Of a stretch of 64,000 nt of DNA, positions 46,889-55,932 are shown piece by piece. The stretch is from contig NZ_CP129137.1 of the NCBI RefSeq assembly GCF_030406905.1, positions 1,987,001 to 2,051,000 on the forward strand. The letters run 5' to 3'. Source of the stretch: Streptomyces sp. HUAS CB01 (lineage in GTDB: Bacteria; Actinomycetota; Actinomycetes; Streptomycetales; Streptomycetaceae). Below the pieces are notes generated by a model that saw only the letters and a list, made by a program, of their open reading frames with translations, was not told the origin of the DNA and did not search any database. The position numbers and the translations under genes are program-made. Within the stretch, counting starts at the first letter, position 1. Every line of letters begins with the position of its first letter.

Positions 46889-47683
46889 CTACTGCTTGTC
46901 GAACTTGTGCTGGGTGCGGCCCTGGGCCTGGTCCTGCGCCGAGCCGTCGCCGCCCTCGATGGCCTGCTGCGGGGTGCCGCCCCCGGCGAGCTCGGCCTTC
47001 ATCCGCTGCAGCTCCAGCTCGACGTCCGTGCCTCCGGAGATGCGGTCCAGCTCCGCCGCGATGTCGTCCTTCGCCATCCCCGTCGGGTCGTCCAGCGCAC
47101 CGGACGCGAGGAGCTCGTCGATGGCACCGGCCCGCGCCTGCAGCTGGGCGGTCTTGTCCTCGGCGCGCTGGATGGCCAGACCGACGTCGCCCATCTCCTC
47201 GGAGATGCCGGAGAACGCCTCGCCGATCCGGGTCTGCGCCTGGGCGGCCGTGTAGGTGGCCTTGATGGTCTCCTTCTTCGTGCGGAAGGCGTCGACCTTG
47301 GCCTGCAGCCGCTGGGCGGCGAGCGTGAGCTTCTCCTCCTCGCCCTGCAGCGTCTGGTGCTGGGTCTCCAGATCGGTGACCTGCTGCTGGAGCGCGGCCC
47401 GGCGGGACAGCGCCTCACGCGCGAGGTCCTCACGACCGAGGGCCAGTGCCTTGCGGCCCTGGTCCTCCAGCTTCGAGGACTGGCTCTGGAGCTGGTTCAG
47501 CTGCAGCTCCAGGCGCTTGCGGGAGGTCGCCACGTCGGCGACGCCGCGGCGGACCTTCTGCAGCAGCTCCAGCTGCTTCTGGTACGAGTAATCGAGGGTC
47601 TCGCGCGGATCCTCGGCCCGGTCAAGGGCCTTGTTTGCCTTCGCGCGGAAGATCATCCCCATACGCTTCATGACACCGCTCAT
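46889..47683 (-). CDS. pspA: PspA/IM30 phage-shock protein
   Basis: 264 residues from an ATG at 47683. The helical ESCRT-III-like fold is clear: amphipathic N-terminal helix (MKRMGMIFRAKANKALDRAE) for membrane binding, then the long hairpin with EDLAREALSRRAALQQQVTD, then EAFSGISEEMGDVGLAIQRA. A C-terminal Gly/Gln-rich tail ends in HKFDKQ. PspA binds stressed membranes and helps hold the proton gradient. It heads the pspA-pspAA unit and is divergent from the DUF3043 gene. Confidence 0.93.
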   Translation of the reverse strand: MSGVMKRMGMIFRAKANKALDRAEDPRETLDYSYQKQLELLQKVRRGVADVATSRKRLELQLNQLQSQSSKLEDQGRKALALGREDLAREALSRRAALQQQVTDLETQHQTLQGEEEKLTLAAQRLQAKVDAFRTKKETIKATYTAAQAQTRIGEAFSGISEEMGDVGLAIQRAEDKTAQLQARAGAIDELLASGALDDPTGMAKDDIAAELDRISGGTDVELELQRMKAELAGGGTPQQAIEGGDGSAQDQAQGRTQHKFDKQ

Positions 47684-47958
47684 GGGCTTCGCGCGCCCCC
47701 TTCTGACGGACTCAGCTCCGGCTTCTCCAGAACCCACAGTACGGGCCCTGCATCCATTACCGCACTGTTCGAGCGCCGATGCGCTCATCCCCAAGAAGGA
47801 CCTGTGGGTTGCCCCGCTCCCGCGCAAGGAGTAGGTGGTCTTCAGGGGAGGCGGCGGTCGTGTCGCCCCGTGCACCTTCCTGCTGCTTCTGACCCGTACG
47901 GACGCGCGCCGTTGCCGGATCGTTCCCCAGGGGGCTGGGGCAGCCGCCCGCCACCCCG

Positions 47959-47964
47959 TACCCT
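47959..47964 (+). promoter_or_regulatory. -10 element (TACCCT) before the DUF3043 gene
   Basis: TACCCT is followed by 8 bases to the GTG at 47973. No ribosome-binding site is seen, so the message is probably leaderless. Confidence 0.45.
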
Positions 47965-47972
47965 TGTGTTTT

Positions 47973-48569
47973 GTGTTCCGTAGCCGTTCCAAGGAAGAGA
48001 AGGCCCCCACCGACAAGGTGACGGCGGACCTCTCCAAGCAGCCCCGCGACCCCGAGGCCCCCAAGGGCCGCCCGACCCCGAAGCGGAGTGAGGCCCAGAC
48101 CCAGCGCCGCCGGGCGCAGTCGGCACCCCTCGACCGCAAGGCGGCCATGCGCCGACAGCGCGAGGCGCGCCGTGCCGATCTGGCCAGGCAGCGCGAGGCG
48201 CTGGCCGGTGGCGACGAGCGCTACCTGCCGCCGCGCGACAAGGGCCCGGTGCGGCGCTTCGTCCGCGATTTCGTGGACTCGCGGTTCTGCATCGCCGAGT
48301 TCTTCCTGCCGCTGGCCGTGGTGATCCTGGTGCTCTCCATGATCCGCGTGCCCCAGCTGCAGAACATCGCGCTGCTGCTGTGGCTCGGTGTCATCGTGAT
48401 GATCGTGATCGACTCGATCGGCATCTGGATCCGGCTCAAGAAGCAGCTGAACGAGCGCTTCCCGGACGAGCCGAAGCGCGGCGCGGTCGCCTACGGTCTG
48501 ATGCGCACGCTCCAGATGCGCCGGCTTCGCCTGCCCAAGCCCCAGGTCAAGCGCGGAGAGCGGCCCTGA
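47973..48569 (+). CDS. DUF3043 membrane protein
   Basis: 198 residues from a GTG at 47973. The N-terminal half is basic and disordered, with Lys/Arg/Pro-rich sequence (RRAQSAPLDRKAAMRRQREA). Two membrane helices follow (FCIAEFFLPLAVVILVLSMI and ALLLWLGVIVMIVIDSIGIW), and then a basic cytoplasmic tail with RLKKQLNERFPDEPKRGAVA. This is the DUF3043 pattern. The function is not known; it is conserved beside pspA in streptomycetes. Its stop overlaps the probable CTG start of the next gene, so the two should be coupled. Confidence 0.85.
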   Translation: MFRSRSKEEKAPTDKVTADLSKQPRDPEAPKGRPTPKRSEAQTQRRRAQSAPLDRKAAMRRQREARRADLARQREALAGGDERYLPPRDKGPVRRFVRDFVDSRFCIAEFFLPLAVVILVLSMIRVPQLQNIALLLWLGVIVMIVIDSIGIWIRLKKQLNERFPDEPKRGAVAYGLMRTLQMRRLRLPKPQVKRGERP

Positions 48570-49420
48570 GCGCGGACGTCTCCTCGGTTCCCGACGTCGC
48601 CTCGAAGTCCGACGTCTCCGGCAGAGGCGACGTCTCCGGTTTCGCGAGCGGCGCCGCCGCCTGGCTCAAAGGCCTCGGCGGACTGCGCAACACCGTCCGG
48701 CAGGAGCTCGTGGCGCGGCAGCTCGACGAGCAGCTGGCCGCCCGGTTCCCCGTCGGTCAGCGGCTGCGCGTCCTCGACGTCGGCATGGGCCAGGGCACCC
48801 AGGCCCTGCGCCTGGCGCGGGCCGGGCACAAGGTCACCGGTCTGGAGTCCGACGCAGGGATGCTGCAGGTCGCCCGTGAGGCGCTGGCGCACGAGCCCGA
48901 GGGCATCCAGGAGCGCTTCCGGATGATCGAGGGCGACGGCCGCGACACGGGCGTGCACTTCCTGCCCGGCTCCTTCGACGTGGTGCTGTGCCACGGCGTG
49001 CTGATGTACGTCGAGGAGCGCGACGCGATGCTCGCGGGCCTGGCGCGGATGCTCGCACCGGGCGGTCTGCTGTCCCTGCTCGTACGGAACGCGGACGCGC
49101 TGGCGATGCGGCCCGGACTGGCCGGGGACTGGGACGCGACGCTGACCGCCTTCGACACGGACACGTACACCAACCGCCTCGGGCTCCAGGTGCGCGGAGA
49201 CCGCCTGGGGTCGCTCACGGCGACCCTGGAGGGGATCGCGGCGCCGCTGCACGCCTGGTACGGGGTGCGGGTCTTCACGGACACGGCGGCGGACGACGCG
49301 GAACCGCCGTGCGGGGACGAGCTGACCCGGCTGCTCGCGGCCGAGGACCGCGCCGGCCGGACGGACCCGTACCGCTCGGTGGCGGCGCTGCTCCATCTGT
49401 GCGGAGTGCGCGGCCAGTAG
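48566..49420 (+). CDS. Class I SAM-dependent methyltransferase with a probable CTG start
   Basis: 284 residues if translation begins at CTG 48566, which overlaps the DUF3043 stop as CTGA and has GGAGAG upstream. No ATG, GTG or TTG is available in this frame before GTG 48710, and that choice would cut off the conserved-looking [20 protein letters not shown]. The glycine-rich SAM loop is [18 protein letters not shown], followed by [27 protein letters not shown], and [15 protein letters not shown]. The substrate is unknown. The first 30 residues carry five GACGTC codon pairs (Asp-Val), which is unusual. Confidence 0.85.
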   Translation: MSADVSSVPDVASKSDVSGRGDVSGFASGAAAWLKGLGGLRNTVRQELVARQLDEQLAARFPVGQRLRVLDVGMGQGTQALRLARAGHKVTGLESDAGMLQVAREALAHEPEGIQERFRMIEGDGRDTGVHFLPGSFDVVLCHGVLMYVEERDAMLAGLARMLAPGGLLSLLVRNADALAMRPGLAGDWDATLTAFDTDTYTNRLGLQVRGDRLGSLTATLEGIAAPLHAWYGVRVFTDTAADDAEPPCGDELTRLLAAEDRAGRTDPYRSVAALLHLCGVRGQ

Positions 49421-49742
49421 CGGGGCCTGCGGACCTCCCCCGTCCGGGCGCCGGTCCGGACGGGGACGGCTCCGCGGGGCACGGCCGGCCGACGCACACA
49501 GGCACGGACACGAACGCCCCGGCCGGATCATCCGGCTCGACACCGACTCGGCGCACGCCCCCGCGGCACGGCGGCATGACGGGCACGCGCGCAGGAACAC
49601 AGCCGCCCCGGCACGTGTCCACCGGCCCGGCACCCACGTCCGGCACCTCCCACGGCACCTGCGGGAGCGGGCCGCCCGGCACCGGCTCCGGCGAACGCGC
49701 CGCAGGCTCAGGTGCCAGGGCCTTCGGTGCGTCCGTCTCCGT
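49421..49742. other. Gene-free intergenic region
   Basis: I see nothing convincing here. The sequence is GC-rich with ACGGACACGAACGCC-type runs. Readings from 48988 to 49746 overlap the methyltransferase in another frame and are Arg/Pro/Gly-rich. It holds the promoter of the ABC exporter, which I cannot place. Confidence 0.5.
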
Positions 49743-51545
49743 GTGACCCCTGCATCCGACGTGCCCCCTGCATCCGACGTGACCGCGACGGACACCCCCC
49801 GTCTGCCCGCCCGTGAGACGTTCCGGGAGCTCTACCGCCATTTCCGGCCGCACCGCTGGACCGTGGCGTTCGGAGCGCTCCTCGCCCTGCTCGGGGCGGC
49901 GAGCGGACTCCTGCAGCCGCTGGCCGCCAAGGCCCTGGTGGACCGGCTCGGCGCGGGCGAGTCCGTCAACGGGATCCTGCTGTTGCTCACCGCGCTGGTG
50001 GTCCTCGGCACGGTGATCCACGCGTTCGGCGCCTATGTGCTGGAGCGCACCGCCGAGTCGGTCGTGCTGGCCGCCCGGCGCACGCTCATCGGGCGGCTCC
50101 TGAGGCTGCGGGTACCGGAGGTGGAGCGGACCCAGCCGGGCGATCTGATGTCCCGGGTCACCTCGGACACCACCCTGCTGCGCGCCGTCACCACCCAGTC
50201 GATCGTCTCGGCGGTCACCGGATCCCTCTCCTTCGTCGCGACCCTGGTGATGATGGCGGTGATGGACGCCGTCCTGCTCGGCGTCACCCTGGGGGTGATC
50301 GTCCTGATCGGCGGCGCCGTCGCGCTGGCGATGCCGAGGATCGCGCGGGCGACGCAGCGGGCGCAGGAGGCGGTCGGGGAGATCTCCGCCGTGCTTGAGC
50401 GGGTGTTCGGCGCGTTCCGTACGGTCAAGGCGTCGGGCGCCGAGGAGCGGGAGACCGCCGTCGTCGACGCGGCGGCGCGACGGGCCTGGCGGTACGGCGT
50501 GCGGACCGCGAAGTGGCAGTCGGTGGCCGGATCGTCGGTGGGCCTCGCCGTGCAGGTGTCGTTCCTGGCGGTGCTGGGGATCGGTGGGGCGCGGGTCGCC
50601 TCGGGGGCGATCTCCGTCTCCACGCTGATGGCGTTCCTGCTCTACCTCTTCTATCTGATCGAGCCGGTCACGGAACTGGTCGAGGCGGCGTCCCAGTACC
50701 AGGTGGGCTCGGCGGCGGTCGCCCGGATCGCGGAGGCGGAACGGCTGGAGGCGGAGGACCTGGAGCCGGCCGGTCCGGCGCGGGGGCACGACGCTCCCGG
50801 CGGTGCGGCGTCCGTGCGGTTCGAGGACGTGACCTTCCGGTACCGGGACGGCCTGCCGTACGTCCACCACGGCGTGACCTTCGAGGTGCCCGGCGCCGGG
50901 ATGACGGCCTTCGTCGGCCCTTCGGGCGCGGGCAAGACGACCGTGTTCGGCCTCGTCGAGCGCTTCTACGAGGCGACCGGCGGCCGGGTGCTGGTCGACG
51001 GCAGGGACGTACGCGACTGGCCGCTGGCCGAGCTGCGCGCCGCCATCGGCTATGTGGAGCAGGACGCCCCGGTGCTGGCCGGGACCCTGCGGGAGAACCT
51101 GGTCTTCGCGGCGCCCGGCGCGACCGAGGACGAGATCCGGGACGTCCTCGTGCGGGCGAGGCTGGACGCGCTCGTGGACCGGTTGCCGGACGGCCTGGAG
51201 ACGGTCGTCGGGCACCGCGGCTCGAAGCTGTCGGGAGGCGAGCGCCAGCGGGTGGCGATAGCCCGCGCGCTGCTGCGCCGGCCCCGGCTGCTGCTCCTGG
51301 ACGAGGCGACGTCGCAGCTCGACGCGGTCAACGAACTGGCGCTCCGGGACGTCGTCGCCGAGGTCGCCCGTGAGGTGACGGTCCTGGTCGTCGCCCACCG
51401 GCTGTCCACCGTGACGCTGGCCGACCGGATCGTGGTGATGGACGCGGGGCGGGTCCGCGCGATCGGCACGCACGCGGAACTGGTGGCGGAGGACCCTCTG
51501 TACGGGGAGCTCGCGGCGACGCAGTTCCTCGCGGCGGCGCGGTGA
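49743..51545 (+). CDS. ABC exporter, fused permease-ATPase
   Basis: 600 residues from the GTG at 49743; GTG codons at 49761 and 49779 are alternatives, and the region has a duplicated CCCTGCATCCGACGTG. Six membrane helices (about 35-330) are followed by an ATPase domain with Walker [10 protein letters not shown], the Q-loop at [12 protein letters not shown], the signature [15 protein letters not shown], Walker [13 protein letters not shown] and AHRLST. All sites are intact. It is a type I (ABCB/MsbA-like) exporter that probably works as a homodimer. The substrate is unknown; no resistance or biosynthesis gene is nearby. Confidence 0.9.
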   Translation: MTPASDVPPASDVTATDTPRLPARETFRELYRHFRPHRWTVAFGALLALLGAASGLLQPLAAKALVDRLGAGESVNGILLLLTALVVLGTVIHAFGAYVLERTAESVVLAARRTLIGRLLRLRVPEVERTQPGDLMSRVTSDTTLLRAVTTQSIVSAVTGSLSFVATLVMMAVMDAVLLGVTLGVIVLIGGAVALAMPRIARATQRAQEAVGEISAVLERVFGAFRTVKASGAEERETAVVDAAARRAWRYGVRTAKWQSVAGSSVGLAVQVSFLAVLGIGGARVASGAISVSTLMAFLLYLFYLIEPVTELVEAASQYQVGSAAVARIAEAERLEAEDLEPAGPARGHDAPGGAASVRFEDVTFRYRDGLPYVHHGVTFEVPGAGMTAFVGPSGAGKTTVFGLVERFYEATGGRVLVDGRDVRDWPLAELRAAIGYVEQDAPVLAGTLRENLVFAAPGATEDEIRDVLVRARLDALVDRLPDGLETVVGHRGSKLSGGERQRVAIARALLRRPRLLLLDEATSQLDAVNELALRDVVAEVAREVTVLVVAHRLSTVTLADRIVVMDAGRVRAIGTHAELVAEDPLYGELAATQFLAAAR

Positions 51546-51600
51546 GGGCACGGGGTGCTTCTGCCTGCAGCACGGTGAGAGCACGGGGTGCCTCTGCCCA

Positions 51601-51700
51601 CGGCACGGTGCGTGGGCGGCCGGCCCGCAGGGCGTTCCCGTCCGCGGCACGGTGCGTGGGCGGCCGGCCCACAGGGCGTTCCCGTCCGCGGCACGGTGGG
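51601..51700. repeat. 44-bp tandem repeat, two copies plus a partial third
   Basis: A 44-bp unit starting CGGCACGGTGCGTGGG occurs at 51601 and 51645, and the third begins at 51689 and breaks off after about 10 bp. Before it, two copies of a GCACGGGGTGC...-type unit (about 33 bp) lie at 51548-51600. It fills the gap between the ABC gene and a small gene on the other strand. Confidence 0.8.
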
Positions 51701-51788
51701 CGTGCGGGGCCCGCGGGGCGGCCGCGACGGAGAACCGCGGGCCCGACGCGCCGCCTCGGCGGCACCGCGGGCCCGCGGCTCCGACGGG

Positions 51789-51995
51789 TCAGCTCTCGGC
51801 GTGCAGGCTCATGGGGCCGTAGACACGGCTGCCGTCCTCGTAGAGGAAGACCTGGTCGGCGCCGCCCTCCTGGAGCTCGCGCCAGACCTCACCGATCCAG
51901 GACTCGGCGTCCCCCTGCGTGCTGAACTCCTCCGGCTCGACGGCCGGCTGGACCTCCGTCCCGTCGGACTTCTCGAACCGCCACGTCCATGCCAT
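51789..51995 (-). CDS. Small conserved hypothetical protein
   Basis: 68 residues with a GGAGG ribosome site just before the ATG. The sequence MAWTWRFEKSDGTEVQPAV and SWIGEVWRELQEGGADQVFL is rich in Trp, Glu and Asp and looks like a compact alpha/beta domain. Small proteins starting with WTWRFEK are common in Streptomyces as far as I recall, but no function is known. It is divergent from the cobU-like gene by 110 bp. Confidence 0.75.
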   Translation of the reverse strand: MAWTWRFEKSDGTEVQPAVEPEEFSTQGDAESWIGEVWRELQEGGADQVFLYEDGSRVYGPMSLHAES

Positions 51996-52105
51996 GTGCG
52001 CCTCCTGGTCCCACCACGTGATCGCTGTGCCGATCGTCCATGCCGATCACCTTGCTGCCCGCAGCGTAGCCGGGCGCGCACTCGCCGCGGGGACGCGGGA
52101 AGATC

Positions 52106-53311
52106 GTGACCGTGGAACTGACTCTGCTCGGCACCGGAGCCCCCACCGGGCTCCCTCGCCCCGACTGTCCCTGCGCCGTCTGCGCCGCCGCCCGCGGCGA
52201 CCGGGCGCGAGCGGCGACGGCCCTGCTCGTGGACAGCGCACTGCTGCTCGATCTGACACCCGGTGCCGCGCTGGCGGCGGCCCGCGCGGGCCATTCGCTC
52301 GTGGGCGTGCGGCAGGTGCTGCTGTCGCACCCGCACAGCGGGCCGGCCGTGGAGCTGCCCGCCGGACTGCCGTCCGCCGGGAGGGTGCCGGACGGCCAGG
52401 AGCTGACGCTGATCAGCGGGCACCGGGTGCGGGCCGTGGCCCTGGACTCGCCGGGCACGGGCTACGAGGTCACCTCCCCGGACGGGGAGCGGCTGCTGTA
52501 CCTGCCGCCGGGTGGGGCGCCGGCCGGCGTCACGGACGGCGACCCCCTCCCGTACGACATGGTCGTCGCCGATGTGCTCGGGCGGCCGGACGGGCTGGCG
52601 AAGCTGCGGGCCGGCGGCGCGATCGGGGCGACGACCGACGTCATCGCCGTCCACGTCGACCACGACGTGCCACCCGGCCGGGAGCTGGACCGTCGGCTGG
52701 CGGCGGCGGGGGCCCGGGCCGTACCGGACGGCACGACGCTGTACGTGGGCGAGTACCAGGACGTACCGGACGTGCCCCGGCGCACGCTCGTCACCGGTGG
52801 GGCGCGGTCCGGGAAGTCGCTGGAGGCGGAGCGGCGGCTGGAGACGTTCCCCGACGTCGTGTACGTGGCGACGAGCGGGACGCGCGGCCACGACACCGAG
52901 TGGACGGAGCGCGTCGCCGCCCACCGTGAACGCCGGCCGGGGAGTTGGCGGACGGTGGAGACCTGCGACCTCGTCCCGCTGCTGGCCGAGAACGGACCGC
53001 CGCTGCTCATCGACTGTCTGGCGCTGTGGCTGACGGACGCGATGGACCAGGTGGGCGCGTGGGACGACGAGCGCTGGGAGACCGTCGGCCGTGCGGCCCT
53101 GCGCCATCGCACGGCCGCCCTCGTCGAGGCTCTGCGCGCCACACGCCGCACGGTGGTCGCCGTCACCAACGAGGTCGGTTCGGGGGTCGTCCCCGCGACC
53201 GCGTCGGGTCGCCGCTTCCGCGACGAACTGGGCCGTCTGAACGCCGCGTTCGCCGCGGAGTGCGAGCATGTGCTGCTGGTGGTGGCGGGGCAGGCGCTGC
53301 CGCTGCGGTGA
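52106..53311 (+). CDS. cobU: CobU adenosylcobinamide kinase/guanylyltransferase fused to a degenerate metallo-beta-lactamase domain
   Basis: 401 residues. Residues 1 to about 225 follow the metallo-beta-lactamase fold: LTLLGTGAPTGLPRPDCPCA, then VRQVLLSHPHSGPAVELPAG and IAVHVDHDVPPGREL. The HxHxDH zinc motif reads HPHSGP, so the metal site is broken. From about 228 the CobU domain begins: VTGGARSGKSLEAERRLE is the P-loop, with DVVYVATSGT and VTNEVGSGVVPATASGRRFR. CobU phosphorylates adenosylcobinamide and attaches GMP, a late step in cobalamin assembly. cobT follows 290 bp on, and cobS 3 kb on. The GTG at 52106 or 52112 could start translation. Confidence 0.88.
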   Translation: MTVELTLLGTGAPTGLPRPDCPCAVCAAARGDRARAATALLVDSALLLDLTPGAALAAARAGHSLVGVRQVLLSHPHSGPAVELPAGLPSAGRVPDGQELTLISGHRVRAVALDSPGTGYEVTSPDGERLLYLPPGGAPAGVTDGDPLPYDMVVADVLGRPDGLAKLRAGGAIGATTDVIAVHVDHDVPPGRELDRRLAAAGARAVPDGTTLYVGEYQDVPDVPRRTLVTGGARSGKSLEAERRLETFPDVVYVATSGTRGHDTEWTERVAAHRERRPGSWRTVETCDLVPLLAENGPPLLIDCLALWLTDAMDQVGAWDDERWETVGRAALRHRTAALVEALRATRRTVVAVTNEVGSGVVPATASGRRFRDELGRLNAAFAAECEHVLLVVAGQALPLR

Positions 53312-53587
53312 CCCGCGGCCGTGCGGAGTGCCCGGCGGTGTCCCCGCCGGCCCGGCGGGCCGCCGCCGGGGCACGCGGGGCCCGGGCCGGTGCCGTGGGT
53401 CCCGTACCTCGCGGGCCTGTCCCGTGCCGGGCCCCGGGCGCACCGGCCCTGCGCCCCGCCGGCCCCCGGGCCCGCGACCGGTGACGCCCGCACACCGCGG
53501 ACGGACCCCGGCCGGGGCGTCTCGGGGCGCTGTCCGGCCACCGGGATCGCGACGCGGCCCGGCGGCGGAACAGCGGGCACGGGCCGG

Positions 53588-53593
53588 TACTGT
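53588..53593 (+). promoter_or_regulatory. -10 element (TACTGT) of leaderless cobT mRNA
   Basis: TACTGT is followed by 7 bases and then the ATG at 53601, with no ribosome site between. The message is probably leaderless. Confidence 0.5.
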
Positions 53594-53600
53594 TCGGCGA

Positions 53601-54743
53601 ATGAGCTCGCTGAATCTCGACGACTTCTCCGACCTGATCGAGCGCCCCGACAGCGGTGTGCGGCGCGACGCCGAGGAACGCCGGGAGCGGCTTGGCGTGC
53701 CGCCGGGCGCCCTGGGGCGGCTGGACGAGCTGGGCGAGTGGCTGTCGGCGGCGCAGGGTGCCGTACCGGTGCGAGCCGTCGAGCGGCCCCGGGTGGTGCT
53801 GTTCGCCGGGGACCACGGGGTGGCGGAGCTGGGTGTGTCCGGCCGTGCGGCGGGCACGGCGCACGAACTCGTGCGGTCCGTGCTGGACGGGGCGAGCCCG
53901 GTCGCGGTGCTGGCACGGCGCACGGGCGTTCCGGTCAGGGTCGTGGACGCCGGTCTGGACTGCGATCCGGGGCTTCTGCCGGAGGACGTCGTCCGGCACC
54001 GGGTGCGGCGCGGCAGCGGGCGGATCGACGTCGAGGACGCGCTCACGCCGGAGGAGGCCGAGCGGGCCGTACGCCTCGGTGTGGCGATCGCCGACGAGGA
54101 GGCCGACGCCGGCACCGACCTGGTCGTGCTCGGCGATCTCAGCGTAGGGGGGACGACGCCAGCCGCCACGCTGGTGGCCGCGCTGTGCGGTACGGACGCC
54201 TCCGTCGTCACCGGCCGGGGCGGCGCCGGCATCGACGATCTGGCGTGGATGCGCAAGTGCGCGGCGATCCGCGACTCGCTGCGCCGGGCGCGGCCCGTAC
54301 TGGGCGACCAGCTCGCGTTGCTGACGGCCGTGGGCGGCGCGGATCTGGCCGCGACGACCGGGTTCCTGCTGCAGGCCGCGGTGCGCCGGATGCCGGTGAT
54401 CCTGGACGGGGTCGTGTCGGCCGCGTGCGCGCTCGTCGCCCAGCGGGCGGCCTTCCGGGCGCCGGACTGGTGGCTCGCGGGGCAGGTCAGCGGGGAGCCG
54501 GCCCAGGCGAAGGCGCTCGACCGGATGGCCCTGGAGCCGCTTCTCGAGCACGGGGTCACGGTCGGGGAGGGCACCGGCGCCCTCCTCGCCCTCCCCCTCG
54601 TCCAGGCGGCCGCCGCGCTCGCCGCGGAGCTGCCCGAGCGCCCGGACCCGGTCGGGAGCGACGACGGGAGCGAGGCCGGGGACACTGCGCCGGCCGGGGC
54701 GGAGAGCGAGAGAGTGACCTCCACCGGCGGCCAGACGGGCTGA
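53601..54743 (+). CDS. cobT: Nicotinate-nucleotide:dimethylbenzimidazole phosphoribosyltransferase
   Basis: 380 residues from the ATG at 53601. The N-terminal helix region contains PPGALGRLDELGEWLS, the mid-domain VVLFAGDHGVAELGVSGRAA, and the catalytic Glu is in VTVGEGTGALLALPLVQAAA. GGTTPAATLVAALCG and VGGADLAATTGFLLQAAV are typical. It makes alpha-ribazole phosphate for the lower ligand of cobalamin. The C-terminus has a Gly/Asp/Ser-rich tail of about 40 residues beyond the usual end. The perfect 20-bp inverted repeat after it (54968-55023) probably ends the transcript. Confidence 0.94.
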   Translation: MSSLNLDDFSDLIERPDSGVRRDAEERRERLGVPPGALGRLDELGEWLSAAQGAVPVRAVERPRVVLFAGDHGVAELGVSGRAAGTAHELVRSVLDGASPVAVLARRTGVPVRVVDAGLDCDPGLLPEDVVRHRVRRGSGRIDVEDALTPEEAERAVRLGVAIADEEADAGTDLVVLGDLSVGGTTPAATLVAALCGTDASVVTGRGGAGIDDLAWMRKCAAIRDSLRRARPVLGDQLALLTAVGGADLAATTGFLLQAAVRRMPVILDGVVSAACALVAQRAAFRAPDWWLAGQVSGEPAQAKALDRMALEPLLEHGVTVGEGTGALLALPLVQAAAALAAELPERPDPVGSDDGSEAGDTAPAGAESERVTSTGGQTG

Positions 54744-54814
54744 CGCGCGGCGAGGCGGGCCGGCACGAGCCGACGCGGGTGGCACCACCGCCCGCCGCAC
54801 GTAGCCCTCGCGGA

Positions 54815-54891
54815 TCACCCGTCACCCGTCACCCGTCACCCGTCACCCGTCACCCGTCACCCGTCACCCGTCACCCGTCACCCGTCACCCG
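54815..54891. repeat. Heptanucleotide tandem array, eleven perfect copies of TCACCCG
   Basis: Eleven uninterrupted TCACCCG units (77 bp) lie 72 bp past the cobT stop. The repeat length is not a multiple of three and it is outside any gene. Perfect purity suggests recent slippage; copy number is likely to vary between strains. Confidence 0.95.
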
Positions 54892-54967
54892 CAAGAGATC
54901 GGGATCACTCCGGCGGGAGTCAACTTCCGGGCATTCCGCCGGGTCTTGGAACATGGCGCGACGCTCG

Positions 54968-55023
54968 GGCGGGACGGTGCCGGGGCCGTGACGTCCGTGG
55001 CCCGGCCCCGGCACCGTCCCGCC
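54968..55023 (+). terminator. 20-bp perfect inverted repeat after cobT
   Basis: Arms at 54968-54987 (GGCGGGACGGTGCCGGGGCC) and 55004-55023 are exact inverse complements with a 16-base loop. It is probably a transcription terminator for cobT and could also work towards the heptamer array. Confidence 0.7.
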
Positions 55024-55212
55024 GGTGGTGGATCGAGTCCGGATCGAGTCGTCGTACCGCGCCCACGCCGAGTACCGACCCGTCCGGGAGCCACGTTCCA
55101 TGCTCGCCCACGAGAGTGCCGATCCCCCGCGGACCGGCACCGTTCCCAGCCCGCCCGCAGGGCTCCACCGCGCGCCCGCACTGCCCGACCGCGTGCCCCC
55201 GGCGGACGGCCG

Positions 55213-55932
55213 GTGAACCGGGCGCGCGCGTTCGCGCGCCGTGAGTGGGGGCCGCTGTACGGGACCGTGCGGACGGCCCTCGCGACGAGGACGTGGCGTG
55301 CCGTCCCCCTGACGCTCACCGCGGTCTGCCTCACCGCCCTGTGCCAAGTCGTGCAGAACCAGTCGTGGGGCTACGGGCCGGTGCAGGGCATCGGCTCGGT
55401 GCGGGCCGAGGACCCGCTCTGGCTCGCTCTGCTCCGCACGCCGCTCTCCCTCTTCGTCCCGGCGCTCGACCTGCCGGTGTGGGGCGCGCTGGCACAGATC
55501 CTGCTGGTGTTCGGCATCGCCGAGATCTGCCTGGGGCGGCCGCGCACGCTGGCGGTCGCGTACGCGGCGACGCTCGCAGGGACGATGTACGCCCGGGCCG
55601 GGGTCGCGCTCGGGCCGGACCATCCCCTCGGTCTGCCCGCCTCGGACGCCCACGTCGTGGACACCGGGCCGTCCGCCGCGGTGGTGGGCCTCGCCGTGTA
55701 CGTGTGCATCCGCTGCGCCGCCCGGCTGACGATGGGCCTGGTGGTCCTCGCGATGGTCGTGGAGGTGCTGGTGAAGCCCAATCTGGCCGGCAAGGAGCAC
55801 CTCGCGGCGATCGCCGCGGTGCTCGTGGCGATGGGCGTCGCCGCGTGCTTTCAGCGCGGTTCGCGGTCCCGGCCGGGTCCGGAGGGGCCGGTCACCGACA
55901 GCCGGTCGGGGGCACCGCCGATCAGGTCCTGA
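55213..55932 (+). CDS. Polytopic membrane protein, possibly rhomboid-like fold
   Basis: 239 residues from a GTG at 55213. Several hydrophobic segments are visible: AVPLTLTAVCLTALCQVVQN, the SLFVPALDLPVWGALAQILL region, a middle helix with AYAATLAGTMYARAG, and AVVGLAVYVCIRCAARLTMG, then LVVLAMVVEVLVKPNLAG. No catalytic Ser-His pair of active rhomboids (GxSG) is visible. The tail is basic. It lies between cobT and cobS and overlaps the convergent membrane gene by 82 bp at its 3' end. Function unknown. Confidence 0.7.
   Translation: MNRARAFARREWGPLYGTVRTALATRTWRAVPLTLTAVCLTALCQVVQNQSWGYGPVQGIGSVRAEDPLWLALLRTPLSLFVPALDLPVWGALAQILLVFGIAEICLGRPRTLAVAYAATLAGTMYARAGVALGPDHPLGLPASDAHVVDTGPSAAVVGLAVYVCIRCAARLTMGLVVLAMVVEVLVKPNLAGKEHLAAIAAVLVAMGVAACFQRGSRSRPGPEGPVTDSRSGAPPIRS

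Noticed and set aside
48988..49746. 252-residue plus-strand reading between methyltransferase and ABC genes
   Set aside because: It overlaps the methyltransferase in another frame and is Arg/Gly/Thr-rich without domain features.
53312..53600. Cobalamin riboswitch before cobT
   Set aside because: The conserved B12-box elements are not visible, and cobT seems to be leaderless.
54815..54891. Pho box direct repeats
   Set aside because: PHO boxes use 11-bp units with GTTCACC; these are pure 7-bp units and lie after a gene, not at a promoter.
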